In this document: in pieces, positions 23,537 through 37,174 of the stretch
Layout: each line of letters opens with the position of its first letter
How positions within the stretch are numbered: the first letter of the stretch is position 1
Assembly: GCA_965153355.1 (NCBI GenBank)
Contig: OZ231127.1
Coordinates: forward strand, 92,814,001-92,878,000
Reading direction: 5' to 3'
Source of the DNA: Flaccisagitta enflata
Taxonomy: Eukaryota; Chaetognatha; Sagittoidea; Aphragmophora
Length of the DNA stretch: 64,000 bases
The notes under the pieces: generated by a model
Databases searched by the model: none
What the model was told of the DNA's origin: nothing
What the model saw: only the letters and a program-made list of their open reading frames with translations
Position numbers and translations under genes: made by a program

Positions 23537-23860
23537 CTTTTTATAGATGCGTCCGTCAGGAACGCACCTCTAGAGGAGGGTCTGTCCGTCCAACCGTCCA
23601 TCTGACCGTCCACCCGTGCATCCCTTCGTCGCTAAGCCTCCTTTAAAACCACAGTTTTCGGTTCACCCACTACGATGTTTCGTATTAGGCCAAACTCTCG
23701 TTAGTTTAGGATGTTTTAAGAGCCTCTTTTGATAGTTGATACTCAGTGTCTGTCTTAGTCCATCTATCCCTTCGTATACCGCCAAAGAAGAGACACACAG
23801 AGACACATAGAGACACACAGAGACAAGTTGGGACGCATTGGGGCCCGATCGGGCTTGTTA
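23537..23860. mobile_element. Double-hairpin repeat, type 3, long variant
   Basis: The left end TTTTTATAGATGCGTCCG leads to a loose hairpin ending GCACCT, then gagggtctgtccgtccaacc. The right end is the perfect palindrome GCCCGATCGGGC followed by TTGTTA. The same right end closes the short copy at 53645-53781. Confidence 0.55.
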
Positions 23861-23981
23861 GACAGATATATTGCGTTGTCTGCGTGTTTCCTGCTTTCCG
23901 GCATTTCCCATTTGGATTATCTTTCGTTTGCTTTTAGCTTTTAGGCAGTTGATAACCTCTGTGCGTGTCAGTGTTTGTGTC

Positions 23982-24412
<431 letters not shown>

Positions 24413-24837
24413 ACGCACAAAACCAAGAGATTTGTTATGTTCTCAATCATTGTTGTTAAAGTCGTGACGCAAAAGTGACGCAGGAAAGCTGTCACACAAA
24501 CAGGTCACTCGGTCTTTGAGGCGATGATGTTGACTTCAGGGCTTCAGGTAATCACTAAGACAGTGTTTCAACTGACGACAATAATCGCGTGTGTTCTCGT
24601 AAATCGTGTTTTTAGCGTGAACATATTTATAAATTTCAATTAACCCATGAGGGAGTGCGTGAAGTGAATGAGTGACCAGCAAGCCGTGAATTAAGCAAAT
24701 GAGCAGAGCAAGCTGATCAAAACGAGGTACTGCAGAGTGAGTAGAGCGAGTGGTGCGACTGACCTTGTGCGAGTGATCGAGTGCCCCATTCAAAACGTGA
24801 TTGTCTGCGTGAACAAACACGGCCGAAGTTGTCTTAC

Positions 24838-24958
24838 CGTAAGTCTTTTTCCAAGCTTGAGTTTCAACCAGTAGTGACATCTTGAGAGGGTCTGTGTTAA
24901 GTACGAGCGCACCCACGGGATAGTACTCAAGTATCTGGTCGATTTCCACCGACAAGTT
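24838..24958 (-). CDS. Dynein heavy chain exon b (tail)
   Basis: 121 bp, phase 0 in and phase 1 out. It encodes NLSVEIDQILEYYPVGALVL, then a segment ending ETQAWKKTYG. The last G codon is completed by exon c. The acceptor TTTGACAG directly follows a CT array (24964-25021 on the plus strand), which serves as its pyrimidine tract. The W-K-x2-Y-G motif is typical of dynein tails. Confidence 0.9.
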
Positions 24959-24962
24959 CTGT

Positions 24963-24963
<1 letters not shown>

Positions 24964-25021
<58 letters not shown>
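24964..25021. repeat. (GA)n microsatellite abutting a splice acceptor
   Basis: 58 bp of GA, a CT run in the dynein sense that ends just before the TTTGACAG acceptor of exon b. Confidence 0.97.
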
Positions 25022-25022
<1 letters not shown>

Positions 25023-25121
25023 ATTTGAACCTATAAATTGCATTTGCAGTTTAACAATTTTACAAAGCAGCAAAGAGAGGCCAAGTGCAGGAGTTAAGAT
25101 TGAAAGCATTTCTGCTGTTAC

Positions 25122-25202
25122 CTGGTAATGTTTGATTCTGGCTTCAATCTCCGTCAAGACTGGTTTTGTTGCCATGAATTCAGCGACTTTCAGAGCGGGA
25201 TC
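25122..25202 (-). CDS. Dynein heavy chain exon a (tail, first exon recognised)
   Basis: 81 bp, phase 0 at both ends, 27 residues from DPALKVAEF to ARIKHYQ. The acceptor is CCGTTCAG and the donor GTAACA. The 163-bp intron that follows is largely a GA array (CT in gene orientation). The stretch resembles dynein tails just before the conserved K..L..E...WK motif. No upstream exon was recognised, although a real gene would have many more. Confidence 0.8.
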
Positions 25203-27570
<2,368 letters not shown>

Positions 27571-27573
27571 CAG

Positions 27574-28277
27574 AGGGTCCCTTCATTTACATTGGTGCGG
27601 ATGCTTATATTGATATCGGAGAAAATGGGTTTTATTTCGTCAAGAAAGATATGTTTGTCTACCACAAAGATAGAGCTTATTCAATGTGCAACAAGAAAGC
27701 AAAGTTGATATCGTATCTCAAAAGAAACTATTTGGGAGATTTTGATACGGATGATTTTATAACGTTGGGTTACGCTCTGATTTTACACATTTTGATACTT
27801 CAATATCTTTTTTGCCTTTTGTTGGTTCTGGCCAATGATGTGGAATCGAACCCCGGTCCCAATGCTATTGGTGGGGTGTGTCGTCTTTGTGGTTCTGATG
27901 CTGTAACAGAACAAAATTGGTTTAAAGTTGAGTTTTTCACATCAAAATACCCATCAAGCGTTGAAAGAATTTTTCATCATGGCGAAGACTTGGTTCGGGA
28001 TCATGAACTTAACCCAAAATATGTATGCCGAGTTTGCGCTGACCTTATCCGAAACGACCATAAAGCACAATCGCAACACAAAAACATCAAAAGACAAAGA
28101 AAAGAGAAACAATTTTTGCCTCAATTTGTTCCTTCTGAAGTCGATTGCAAGCACGGAAAATGTAACCACAAGGCTTCTGATTCAGCAGTTTTAAAGGTAG
28201 ACACAAAGGAGCCTGAAATTAGTTGTGTGCAATGTAATATTAAATTGTCTCTAGTCATTGAAAGTCATTATAAATGA
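27574..28277 (+). CDS. 2A-like peptide plus Cys-pair zinc-finger-like protein (exon)
   Basis: The frame is open from a likely acceptor (ttttcatattctcag, AG at 27572-27573) to a TGA at 28275-28277. The first in-frame ATG is at 27651. Residues about 38-66 from that ATG are strongly hydrophobic (LGYALILHILILQYLFCLLL), followed by VLANDVESNPGP. D-V-E-x-N-P-G-P is the 2A consensus, where the ribosome skips the G-P bond. Such motifs are known at the N-termini of some invertebrate non-LTR retrotransposon ORFs and NLR-type proteins, where they can double as signal sequences. After it come VCRLCG and VCRVC, 50 residues apart, then LPQFVPSEVDCKHGKC. This resembles treble-clef domains such as ZAD or the RAG1 zinc-binding region, without firm identity. 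No reverse transcriptase is adjacent. An alternative donor (AAG|GTAGAC) lies at 28195. Confidence 0.7.
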
Positions 28278-28536
28278 TTTTAAGTCATTCCCAATAAGTT
28301 TTTTTAGGCATTCAATCATGTTAGCCTTTAGATCATTTTAAGCCTTTTTAAGATATTCTTAGCATTTTGTTTCCTGGTCATCGTTTTTATCATCGTTTCT
28401 ATCATTGTTAGAGAAGCGGAATAGGAAGAAGAAAAGGGGCGAAGAAGAGAAGGAGGAAGAAATGACCTTTGCTCCATTTCTTCTCTTTCGCGATCCTGGA
28501 GGTAGTTGCTCTTCAGCGATGATGTACATGATATAC

Positions 28537-28580
<44 letters not shown>

Positions 28581-29006
28581 TTTTGAAACAGATTGCTGAG
28601 ATGGACGGACGGACATAGCCTCCTATAGAGACGCTATGGCGCATCTGGGAATCATCTTAACATATTTCTGAATCATTTCCAGTGATTTTTGCTTCTTATC
28701 GAGATTTTAAACTTGAGCGGGACGTGACTGACCGACCAACCGACCGACCGACCAACCAACAGACAGAGCTAGTTATGACGCACTGAAAATTACCATGGAA
28801 TTCGCTACCCAAGCCAGATGAATCATGATTTTCATAACATCAAATATGATGCAATTTTTTGCTTGGGTGTCATCAATTAACATGTCAATAGATACATTTT
28901 GTATGAAATGACTTTAATAAGTCAGTTGAAGTCTTGAATCATGTATTTTCCGGTTGAACTAGACAAATCCATTAAAATTCTACCGGTTATTGTTCCATGA
29001 CTTCCA
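28278..29006. other. Non-coding; GT array and hairpin-repeat fragment
   Basis: It contains a GT array (28541-28574), a double-hairpin fragment with ACGGACATAGCCTCCTATAG and agacgctatggcgcatct (28600-28648), and CCAACCGACC units. No gene is evident. Confidence 0.55.
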
Positions 29007-29134
29007 CAGAATTTGGTTTGCACAGAAATCAGACCAACAGGAACATAGCGCGATCCCTAACTCAGTTACTGAGCGCGCTATGTTCTTATTTCAAGGAAAT
29101 TTTTATTTTCTATGCAAATTTGGAATTCTGTGTA
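29007..29134. mobile_element. Palindromic foldback element
   Basis: ACAGAATTTGGTTTGCACAG at the left pairs with ctatgcaaatttggaattct at the right. The inner arms aacatagcgcg and cgcgctatgtt pair perfectly. Confidence 0.75.
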
Positions 29135-29372
29135 AGCTTAAAAAAATCGATTGTCACTTATTTCTCCACTTCTTCTCAACTTCATGGTCGCATTTCCTTC
29201 TTTCCTTTTTCCCATTCTATCATTTGGCAATAACAGACCATTTCTCTCATGTAATTAAACATACTAAAGTTTGAAAAAAATAATGCAGACATTGATAACA
29301 TGGAGATACTAATGCGATTAGTTAGTTTGTCCCAAGGGTAAAGTCTTCTATCTTTAGTTTCAGTGCGTCCTA

Positions 29373-29500
29373 TGGAGGTGCTATGGCGCACCTAACAAGT
29401 CATCCAAGGATTGCACATGGTCAGCGGTACCCGATGCCCTGCTTGGAGTGATAGCTGAAGAAGTGGAGTGAGAGCAGGGCAGCGGCCCCAACAACTTTTT
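29373..29500. repeat. Hairpin fragment plus GGCCCC-family copy
   Basis: aggtgctatggcgcacct (29373-29390) is the terminal hairpin of the type 2 repeat. It is followed by GGTCAGCGGTACCCGATGCC and AGCAGGGCAGCGGCCCC (29411-29488). A near-identical module lies at 39911-40030. Confidence 0.7.
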
Positions 29501-29856
29501 TCCAGTTGGCGATAGCCGCCTTTAGTGGGAATATGTCTGTCTGTCTTTCTGTCTATGTTTCTCAATCTGTGCTTGTTGTGTTTTTCTGTCTCTCTATCTC
29601 CTGAATTGTTTATCCCTCGGTTATTTATCTACTCATTGCTCTTCTCCATTTTAGTCACGATGAAATCCTACCAATTATCGATGATTAACGATGATCGCGA
29701 AATCAGCTGTGACATTAAATCAATTCCAAGTCAGAATGACCATGAACCACCATAGTTCATGCCAGGGATTCTCTGTTATCGATCGATCAACCGCTCAGGG
29801 TAGTGATAACTAAAGATATGAAAATGAAAATGAGGTTTAATAGACATCAAGCAAGC

Positions 29857-29905
29857 GGTGGTGGTGGTGGTGGTGGTGGTGGTGGTGTTTTTTTGTTGTT
29901 GTTGC

Positions 29906-29951
<46 letters not shown>

Positions 29952-29952
29952 G
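29857..29952. repeat. (GGT)n and (TTG)n trinucleotide arrays
   Basis: About 30 bp of GGT, then T-rich, then about 55 bp of TTG. Confidence 0.97.
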
Positions 29953-30261
29953 GGGCTGATTTTATTTTCGGTAACATGAGGAATAACATAAAGTTAGGGT
30001 GAAGGAACTTCGTCGGTTGGCAATGTCTTAACCATAAGGAGATGATTTCATTTTTATGATTTCACACGGACTATCATGGCAAATTTTTTTTTCCGTTTCG
30101 TGTTTTATCTGATTTAACTCATCAAAATAAATATCGATCAAAGAACAATTGGCAAATAATTCTTTCAACAATCAAAATCAAGTGTTGAGAAAATAATGAG
30201 TAATACCCTTAATATAGGCTCTTGGAGTGGATTGCATTTTGATGGATGAAGAGCACAATCT

Positions 30262-30395
30262 AACAAGGCCGGATACACGGCCACAAGTTGCGGATGGATG
30301 GGCAGGGGGTTTCCAACCTAATCATTACCGACTGACAGACCAATGGACGGATGGATGGACAAAGCCTCATAGAGTAGCGTGTCCGCAACTGAAAT
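30262..30395 (-). mobile_element. Double-hairpin dispersed repeat, type 1
   Basis: AACAAGGCCGGATACACGGC starts it and agtagcgtgtccgcaact ends it. The stem has decayed at two positions. The interior has GATGGGCAGGG and a GGAT/GGAC array. Confidence 0.7.
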
Positions 30396-30479
30396 AAACA
30401 TCTTACTACACCAACAAACAAATTGATTCAAGAACTGTTTTTACGCATCCATGAAATTGACAAAAAAAAGCTTATTTAC

Positions 30480-30713
30480 TAAACAAGGCCAGATACACAG
30501 CTGCAGAAGTCGAGTGTGGGTGGGCAGGGGCGATATTTAAGGTGACCAGACCATTTGGGCAGGAGCACTGAGGTAAAAAAAATAAAATCATAAAGAAAGT
30601 GACGTTTGACCAACCGACCAACCAACCGACCAACCAACCGACCGACCAACCAACCAACCGAGCGACGGACGGATGGACAAAGCGAGTTGGAGAGTCGCAT
30701 GCACGCAACTAAA
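30480..30713 (-). mobile_element. Double-hairpin dispersed repeat, type 1, long subtype
   Basis: It starts AAACAAGGCCAGATACACAG and retains the long interior (GGGTGGGCAGGGGC, AGGTGACCAGACCATTTGG, AGGAGCACTGAGG). It has a CCAACCGACC array and ends agtcgcatgcacgcaact. Confidence 0.75.
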
Positions 30714-30972
30714 GAGTAATACAATGCATTGAAAATTTTCAAAATTTTTTTTTGAAAATCATATTTGATAGACTTATTTGCATAATGAACCTCCACAAGC
30801 AATTTTTTGGACAGTGTATTTCATTCTTGGCGAGCCGTTCGGTTAAATATTGCTAATTCTCAATCACACGTCTGATATGGCGAGAACTTTCTCTTTGCGA
30901 TTCAATCTCTAAATCCGGGTATCGATTTCTGAAGTGACATTGATCTTCTTTGCATAACATGTCTGGCTTTTC

Positions 30973-31880
30973 CTTTTGGGCAGCAGCGTCAAAGGGGTCG
31001 ATGACCTATGCTTCTAGACATACAGTAGATATCGAATATACTTGGAAACATGGAGGCCCTTTGGAAGTAGAATTCATTACTGGGAAGACAAATATATACT
31101 TAAGGACTGATAATTGGAATCATAGACTAATAAATGGATGCTTTATTGCCATTGGTAGCATTGGTTATATAAACACATTTCATATACTTACTAAAAGTAT
31201 ATCAATATTTTGAAAATTTTGAGGGAACATTGTTTAAATGAAATTTGCTACATTTTTCCTACAATATGTTCTGTAAGAATATTATGGTTAACTCGTTGCT
31301 AAGGAGCGTAACTATGTGTGACAACCCTGTGATGCTTCCTAGCAACAGCTAAGCAAGCGATATTCTTGCAGAACATATTGTGGGAGCAGCAGGCACATTT
31401 TAATGTTCATCGTCATTCTCAGAATGGTGATATTTTAGCGCGTTGATCTTAAATGTGTTTCAGCTGGCGCTCAACACCCAGCAGGCGTGGAAGCATCCTT
31501 TAATAGTTTATATTCCAAATATCAGTGTCTTAAGTTTATTTGTCTTCCTGTTATGAATTCCCCGTATTTCCAAGTCTAGACGACATCTACTGTATATCTC
31601 CTCTTAACATATATCTCCTCCTCCTCTATATTCTTCTTTATCCCCACCCCTGTTTGCCAAATACTGCCAAATTCTGCCCCGGCCTCTGGGAGAAGCAGGA
31701 GGAGGGAAAAATTTCTCATATACATATGTATGTGGAAAAAAAATTTATCAATCCCTTTGAGGCCGCTGCTCTGTACCCTTCAAACTACTACAGCAGGGCA
31801 CGGTTACCGCCGATGCTTTTGCGACTACAGTGGACCTTCACTAGGGGGCACTCGCCAATAAGGCAAGCCCGCCTACAAGG
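30973..31880. other. GGCCCC-family fragments and a foldback; no gene
   Basis: TTTTGGGCAGCAGCGTCAAA with GATGACCTATGCTTC (30977-31017) is a decayed family head. A foldback lies at 31255-31388 (CTACAATATGTTCTGTAAGA against tcttgcagaacatattgtgg). GAGGCCGCTGC and GATGCTTTTGCGACTA (31757-31826) form another fragment. No coding exon was recognised. Confidence 0.5.
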
Positions 31881-32740
31881 CATTGAACTTATTGTCCCTT
31901 GAAAGATTTTGCAGTTAATTCTATATAGGCAATAAGGCAGTTTCACTTTAAGAGGAAGGAATGGAAGTACCCTCGATTAGCCTGAAAATATAACGTTTGG
32001 GTAACCCTGCAACGCTGATTCTAAAAACCATAGGCATTTCCTTGCCAACCATTGCCAACCGTTTGAAAAAAATCATGTCTGACTTGTGAGGGTGACAGCC
32101 TCATATCGAGTTGGTCAAAAATCTGATAAGCGCTTGTAAATGCGTGTGAGTAGGCATTGGCAGTAATGCAAAAGCTATTTTGTCAATAGGCAGGGGCAGA
32201 GATGCAATATGCGGCATATTATATGCCTAAGAAGCAAATATTGGCAGTTGATCAGACAGACCGATCAACAGATGGACACAGCGACAGATAGAACAGCTTT
32301 AGTTGCGTGCATGTATGCAAAGTTATTACTATGGGAGGCAAATCAGGTTTTTTGACAGGGGCAGCAACCTCTAAGTTACCCAAAATCAAAAAACGTGACA
32401 AACGGACAGACTACTGGATGATGGGTGGACAGGTGGACGGATGGATAGAGGGATCAACAGGTGGTTGACGTAGTTGTGTAGCACGCGACCTAAAACAAGA
32501 TTTCCATAGCTTCTCATTTTTGTTCTTGAAAATCAAACCAGCACTGTACAACTGCTCTAAGTCAATAGTTCCGTCTTACATTCCAGATGAAATCAGCTTG
32601 AAACGTTTACTTTTGAAATGAAAATTATCATATGATCACTTCACCCCCCCTCCACACAAATACAAACACAAACAATATTTGATACAGAGATTGTGATGGG
32701 TGCTAAGTGAAACAAATCATCTATGTAGTAGTGGCTATCT

Positions 32741-32741
32741 A

Positions 32742-32833
<92 letters not shown>

Positions 32834-32872
32834 CCTTGTTCTTGTTGTTGTTGTCCTTGTTCTTGTTGTTGT
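32741..32872. repeat. (GTT)n trinucleotide array
   Basis: About 130 bp of TTG/GTT with TCCTTGTTC interruptions at the right. Confidence 0.98.
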
Positions 32873-32897
32873 ATTCTGTAAGAAGATTTGGAGTTTC

Positions 32898-33000
32898 AGC
32901 GCCATCATGGCCACGATAGTCTTGATGGTAACCGCGATCATCTCCATGCAGCAGTCAGTTGACGCCAATCGGATGTTATGTTACCTGGAAGAGAGAAGTG
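32898..33000 (+). CDS. Possible exon: short hydrophobic membrane segment
   Basis: After a TTTCAG (32893-32898) the plus frame reads RHHGHDSLDGNRDHLHAAVS or, in another frame, MATIVLMVTAIISMQQSVDA then NRMLCYLEE. The latter looks like an N-terminal or transmembrane segment with normal composition between two GTT arrays. There is no family match, partner exon or clear donor (GTGTGT at about 32999 is possible). Confidence 0.25.
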
Positions 33001-33094
33001 TGTATATTCAGATGCGTTGAAGAACACGGTTGCGCTGAAACAAAAGTTATTAAACAGTAAAATACTGTTGGCGCTTCTGTTATTGTTCTTTTTA

Positions 33095-33130
33095 CTGTTG
33101 TTGTTGTTGTTGTCGTTGTCTGTTGTTTGT

Positions 33131-33167
<37 letters not shown>

Positions 33168-33453
33168 CTGTAGTTTATTTGTTGTTGTTGTCTTTGTTGT
33201 TGTCCGTTGTTTGTTTGTTTTGGTTGTTGTTTGTTTTGGTTGTTGTTTGTTTTTGTTGTTTTTTTTTTTTGTTGTCTGTTGTTCGTTGTTGGTTGTTGTT
33301 GTTGTCGTTGTCTGTTGTCTGTTGTTTGTTGTTTGTTGTCATTGACTGTTGTTTGTTTGTTGTTGTCATTGTTGATGTTGTTGTTGTCATTGTCGTTGTC
33401 GTTGCCGTTGTTGTTGTAGTTGTAGTTGTAGTTGTTGTTGTTGTTGTTGTTAA

Positions 33454-33488
<35 letters not shown>

Positions 33489-33545
33489 TCGTTGTTTTTT
33501 TTGTCGTTGTTGTCGTTGTTGTCGTTGTTGTCGATGTTGTTGACG

Positions 33546-33591
<46 letters not shown>

Positions 33592-33593
33592 GG

Positions 33594-33640
<47 letters not shown>

Positions 33641-33655
33641 ATTGTTGTCATCGAT
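33095..33655. repeat. Degenerate (GTT)n array
   Basis: About 560 bp of GTT with GTC, TTT and GTA interruptions. It is open in all plus frames as poly-V, poly-L and poly-C. Confidence 0.97.
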
Positions 33656-34146
33656 GTTACCGTTTTCTCCGTCTTCATCTTTTCGTCGTCATCTTCGTCA
33701 TCATCATCACCGTCATTGCCTCGCCATTGGCGTTCTCACCGCAACCTCGCGATCGTCGTTGCATTGTCAGCTTCCTCTGCGCCGTCGACTTCTCCGTTAT
33801 CATTGTAATCGCCACTGTTTCGAGTTTAGTTAATAAGTAAAAAAGGTCGAGTCTTCGAAATAAAGGTGAACAGAAAAAAAGAAAAACTGGAGAGAAAGAA
33901 AAATGAATAGTTGCAGTCTTGTAAGAACGACTTTTGAGAGAAGGAAATGATTCTTCGCACAGATTTTTTGTCTAATTTTTTTCTCAGAAACACAAATTGA
34001 TGACGTATTAGAGTCAAGACACTACGATATACTGATGGGAATGTTACACTGACCCTACATAATGAGTGGATCAAGGATTCGATAGAGCTATTGACAGACA
34101 ACAAAAGTATGTCATAAAAATTTTTTGGGTCAAAAAAGTACAACTA

Positions 34147-34247
34147 AAGGTGCGCCACCGAGACATTTGAATGCATGGTTAGAAAGCAATGGAAAAGGAC
34201 TTCCTTTTCATATATTCAAATCAGTCGGTGGCGCACTCTTTGTATGA
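34147..34247. mobile_element. Short foldback element
   Basis: AGGTGCGCCACCGAGACATT at the left is mirrored by attcaaatcagtcggtggcg then cac at the right. It is about 100 bp. Confidence 0.75.
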
Positions 34248-34459
34248 CTTCTTACATTTATCTTGAACTGGGAGATTGGGGTGGGACTCCCATGACCATG
34301 GCAAGATTTGGGGTGCATCTAGGAGTCATCTAATATGCCTATTTGTATACCATACCTTCTCCTTAAGGCATTGTTTTGCTCAGTCCCTTGAAATGCGCTT
34401 TAGTGATGCCCCTGTATTTGATATTATCTGGTTATTTGATTATCTGATGATTTACAGTC

Positions 34460-34680
34460 AAACCATGGTCTAGTGAACGGGGGAATCCCCTTAGTGAGAC
34501 AATTTTTTTCCCCTAAGTTAGAAACAAAAAAATTCCCTCCAGTGAGACAAAAAAAAGTGTCTCACTTGTGGGAAAAAAATGTAGTCTCACTGGAGGGAAT
34601 TTTTTCTCACTAAAATTCCCTCTAGTGAGATAAAAAAGAAGGAAAGTGAAGGAAATTCCCCCAAGTGAGACAACGCAAAG
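34460..34680. repeat. CTCACT/GAGGGAA inverted tandem repeat
   Basis: Units such as AGTGAGACAA, GTCTCACTGGAGGGAA and TCTCACTAAAATTCCC alternate in both orientations. A second cluster with the same units lies at 38302-38432. Confidence 0.8.
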
Positions 34681-34779
34681 GAAATTGCAGATACTCATAA
34701 AAGGAGTCTCCCTCTTTCCACTAACATCAAGATGGCAACAGTCGCGTGCTCATTTTTGCAACTACACATCTTCCCTCAC

Positions 34780-35340
34780 TGATTCCTCCCATCCACCCTT
34801 CCTACCATTTCGACCTCCCTTACATCCATTCCCTACTTGATTACGACCTTCCTTCCTTCTTTCTTTTTTTTCCTTTGTTCCTCCCCTTCCTCCCTTTCTT
34901 TATTCCTTCTTTCCTTCTGGAACAATAACCTATGCTTTCACATTTTATTTGGGGGACGCATTTGATAATTCTTTTTTGCCATTTCTCCCTTTCTGCCTTC
35001 CTTCTTTCCTTCCTTTCAATCCTACCCTCTTCCCTTTTTCAGCTGCGACCTTAAAAGGCCGATGTACTGTAGCAAACAAAGGTGAATTTCCAGATGTCTG
35101 TCCCTACCTCCAAAATCACCCCTGTCATGCTTGTAGTAAGCCATCTCTTGTCTAAAATTTGCCCTCTCAAGCCTCTAATCTGACCTTTCTGGCTTCAATC
35201 TCGCCTTCAGATTACCCTCTCAGGCCTCAAATCTGCCTTCATGCAACATATTGGCTCTCTTATGAGGCTTCAAGTCAGCCTCTGGATGCCTCATATTTGT
35301 CCTGTAAGAAATCAAATCAGTCCTCCATAGTGCACTCTTA
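34780..35340. other. Pyrimidine-rich non-coding sequence
   Basis: CTTCC/CTTTC-rich text, then CCTCTCAGGCCTCAAATCTG-type units (35160-35340) like those at 15990-16150. Nothing coding is evident. Confidence 0.5.
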
Positions 35341-35354
35341 GGAAGTCCGGTAAT

Positions 35355-36290
35355 TCACCCCTGTGTCTTAAAGGACATTGGTCCTTTGAGGCCGCTGCCC
35401 TGCTCTCACTCAAAGCAGGGCATCTGGTGCCGCTTAACATGTTCGATCAGTGGATGACTAGTTTCCATTGCTCCCTTCTTTCTTCCAATTCCTCCCTTTC
35501 TTCTTTCTTCTTTCCTCTAACTCCTACCTTCATTCCCTCCTCCCATTCCTCCCTTCTTATCTTACTTCCATTCCGCCTTCCCTTCTTTTTATTCATTCAT
35601 TTCTTCCTTCCTTCTTTCCTTCCATTCTTTCATTCTATCCTTTCCATTCCTCCCTTCTTTCCATTTTTCCTTCCTTTCTTTCTTCCTTCTTTCCTTCAAT
35701 TCCCACCTTCCTTCCTTCCTTGCATTCTTTCCTTCTTGCCATCCTTCCATTCCTCCCTTTTGGTCAGCGGCCCCAATGGGGTCGATGACCTATGCTTTCA
35801 CACATAGGGGAAATTTACCTCTCCTTCTTCTTCTCCTCCATCCAAATCCCAGTCTCAAGGCCCAACTACCAGTCTTGAGGCCCAAATCTTAGCCTCAAGG
35901 CCCAAATCCTAGCCTCAAGGCCCAAATCCTAGCCTGGTGGCCCAGATCCCAGTCTTGAGGTCCAAATCTCAGCCTCGAGGCCCAAATCCTAGCCTCAAGG
36001 CCAAAATTCTAGCCTCAAGGCCCAAATCCTAGCCTAGAGGCCCAGATCCCAGCCTTGAGGCCCAAACTCAACCTTGAGGTCCAAATCCCAGCCAAAAGGC
36101 CCAGATCCCAGCCTCGAGGCTGAAATTTAGGCCTCAAGGCTTGGATATGGGCCTCCAGGCTAGGACTTGGGCCTTGAGGCTAGGATTTGGGCCTTGAGGC
36201 TAAGATTTGGGCCTCGAGATTGGTATTTGGGCCTCGAGACTGGAATTTGGGTCTTGAGACTGGGATTTGAGGGGGGGGGTAGAGGAGAAG
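35355..36290. repeat. GGCCCC-family copies with CCTT satellites and 20-bp minisatellite
   Basis: Family heads at 35355-35425 (inverted) and 35760-35810 (GGCCCCAATGGGGTCGATGA) flank a CCTTCTTTCC-rich block. About 20 units of CCTCAAGGCCCAAATCCTAG (35845-36120) follow, then the inverted form of the unit (36120-36270). The minisatellite folds back on itself. Confidence 0.8.
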
Positions 36291-36800
36291 AAGCCTTAAA
36301 ACAGATTGAATTGTCCAAAATGTGATAGTATTCGAGACAGACGGACAGACAGAGGAAAATGACTGACCAACCAACCAACATAGTGTAAAGTAGCGTGCAT
36401 TTGAGTGAAAATGAGAAGAATCATCCTTGTATAAGAATTTAAAGAAAGCCCCATCTAGAGCGCTGAAGTATCATTTGAGAATAGAATATCAGATAGCTAC
36501 TCTGGTTGTTTTCTTTAGGAGCAATGAAGTGATTAGTGTGTTAAGTGCATGGAGAGGTTAGCCCAATTCTAGATTCCTCATGAAAGAGACAATCGATTTC
36601 CCAATAAAGGTGTTGGCTTTGTGACTGAAAAAAAGAAATACAGTTAAAAACCTTTCTAACAAAGCCCAAGGGAACCTGATATTTTTCCGTTACAGGCAAA
36701 TTTCGCTGTAGCTATAGAAAAACATTTGCTAGTAATATAGTAGCATAAACAACCATAGAACGGATTGTTTCATTTAGAGAGACAACATAAAAGTAACGCG

Positions 36801-36804
<4 letters not shown>

Positions 36805-36864
<60 letters not shown>

Positions 36865-37170
36865 CTTTCCTCTATCTAGGATTGCTTTATTTCTCTTTCT
36901 TTCATTCTTTTATCCTTTCTCTCTCTTTCTCTTCTTTCTTTCTTCCTCTGTTTCTTTTTTTCTTTCCTCCTTCCTTCCTTCCTTCCTTCCTTCCTTCCTC
37001 CCTTCCTTCCTTCCTTCCTTCCTTTCTTTCCCTCCATGAAGAAATTCTCGCTCTTCTTCCTTTCTCTCTCTGTTTCTTCGTTCCTTCCTCCTTCCTTCCT
37101 TCCCTTCTTCCTTTCTTCCTTCTTCCTTCTTCTCCCTTCCTTCCTTCCTTCCTTTCTTTCTTTCTTTCTG
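36805..37170. repeat. (CA)n and (CTTC)n microsatellites
   Basis: CA at 36805-36861 and a CTTT/CTTC block at 36870-37170. Open frames on both strands are artefacts. Confidence 0.97.
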
Positions 37171-37174
37171 TCCA

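Noticed and set aside
27830-27868. 2A motif as evidence of a picorna-like viral insertion
   Set aside because: No viral polymerase, helicase or capsid-like sequence is adjacent, and 2A-like motifs are known from invertebrate retroelements and host genes.
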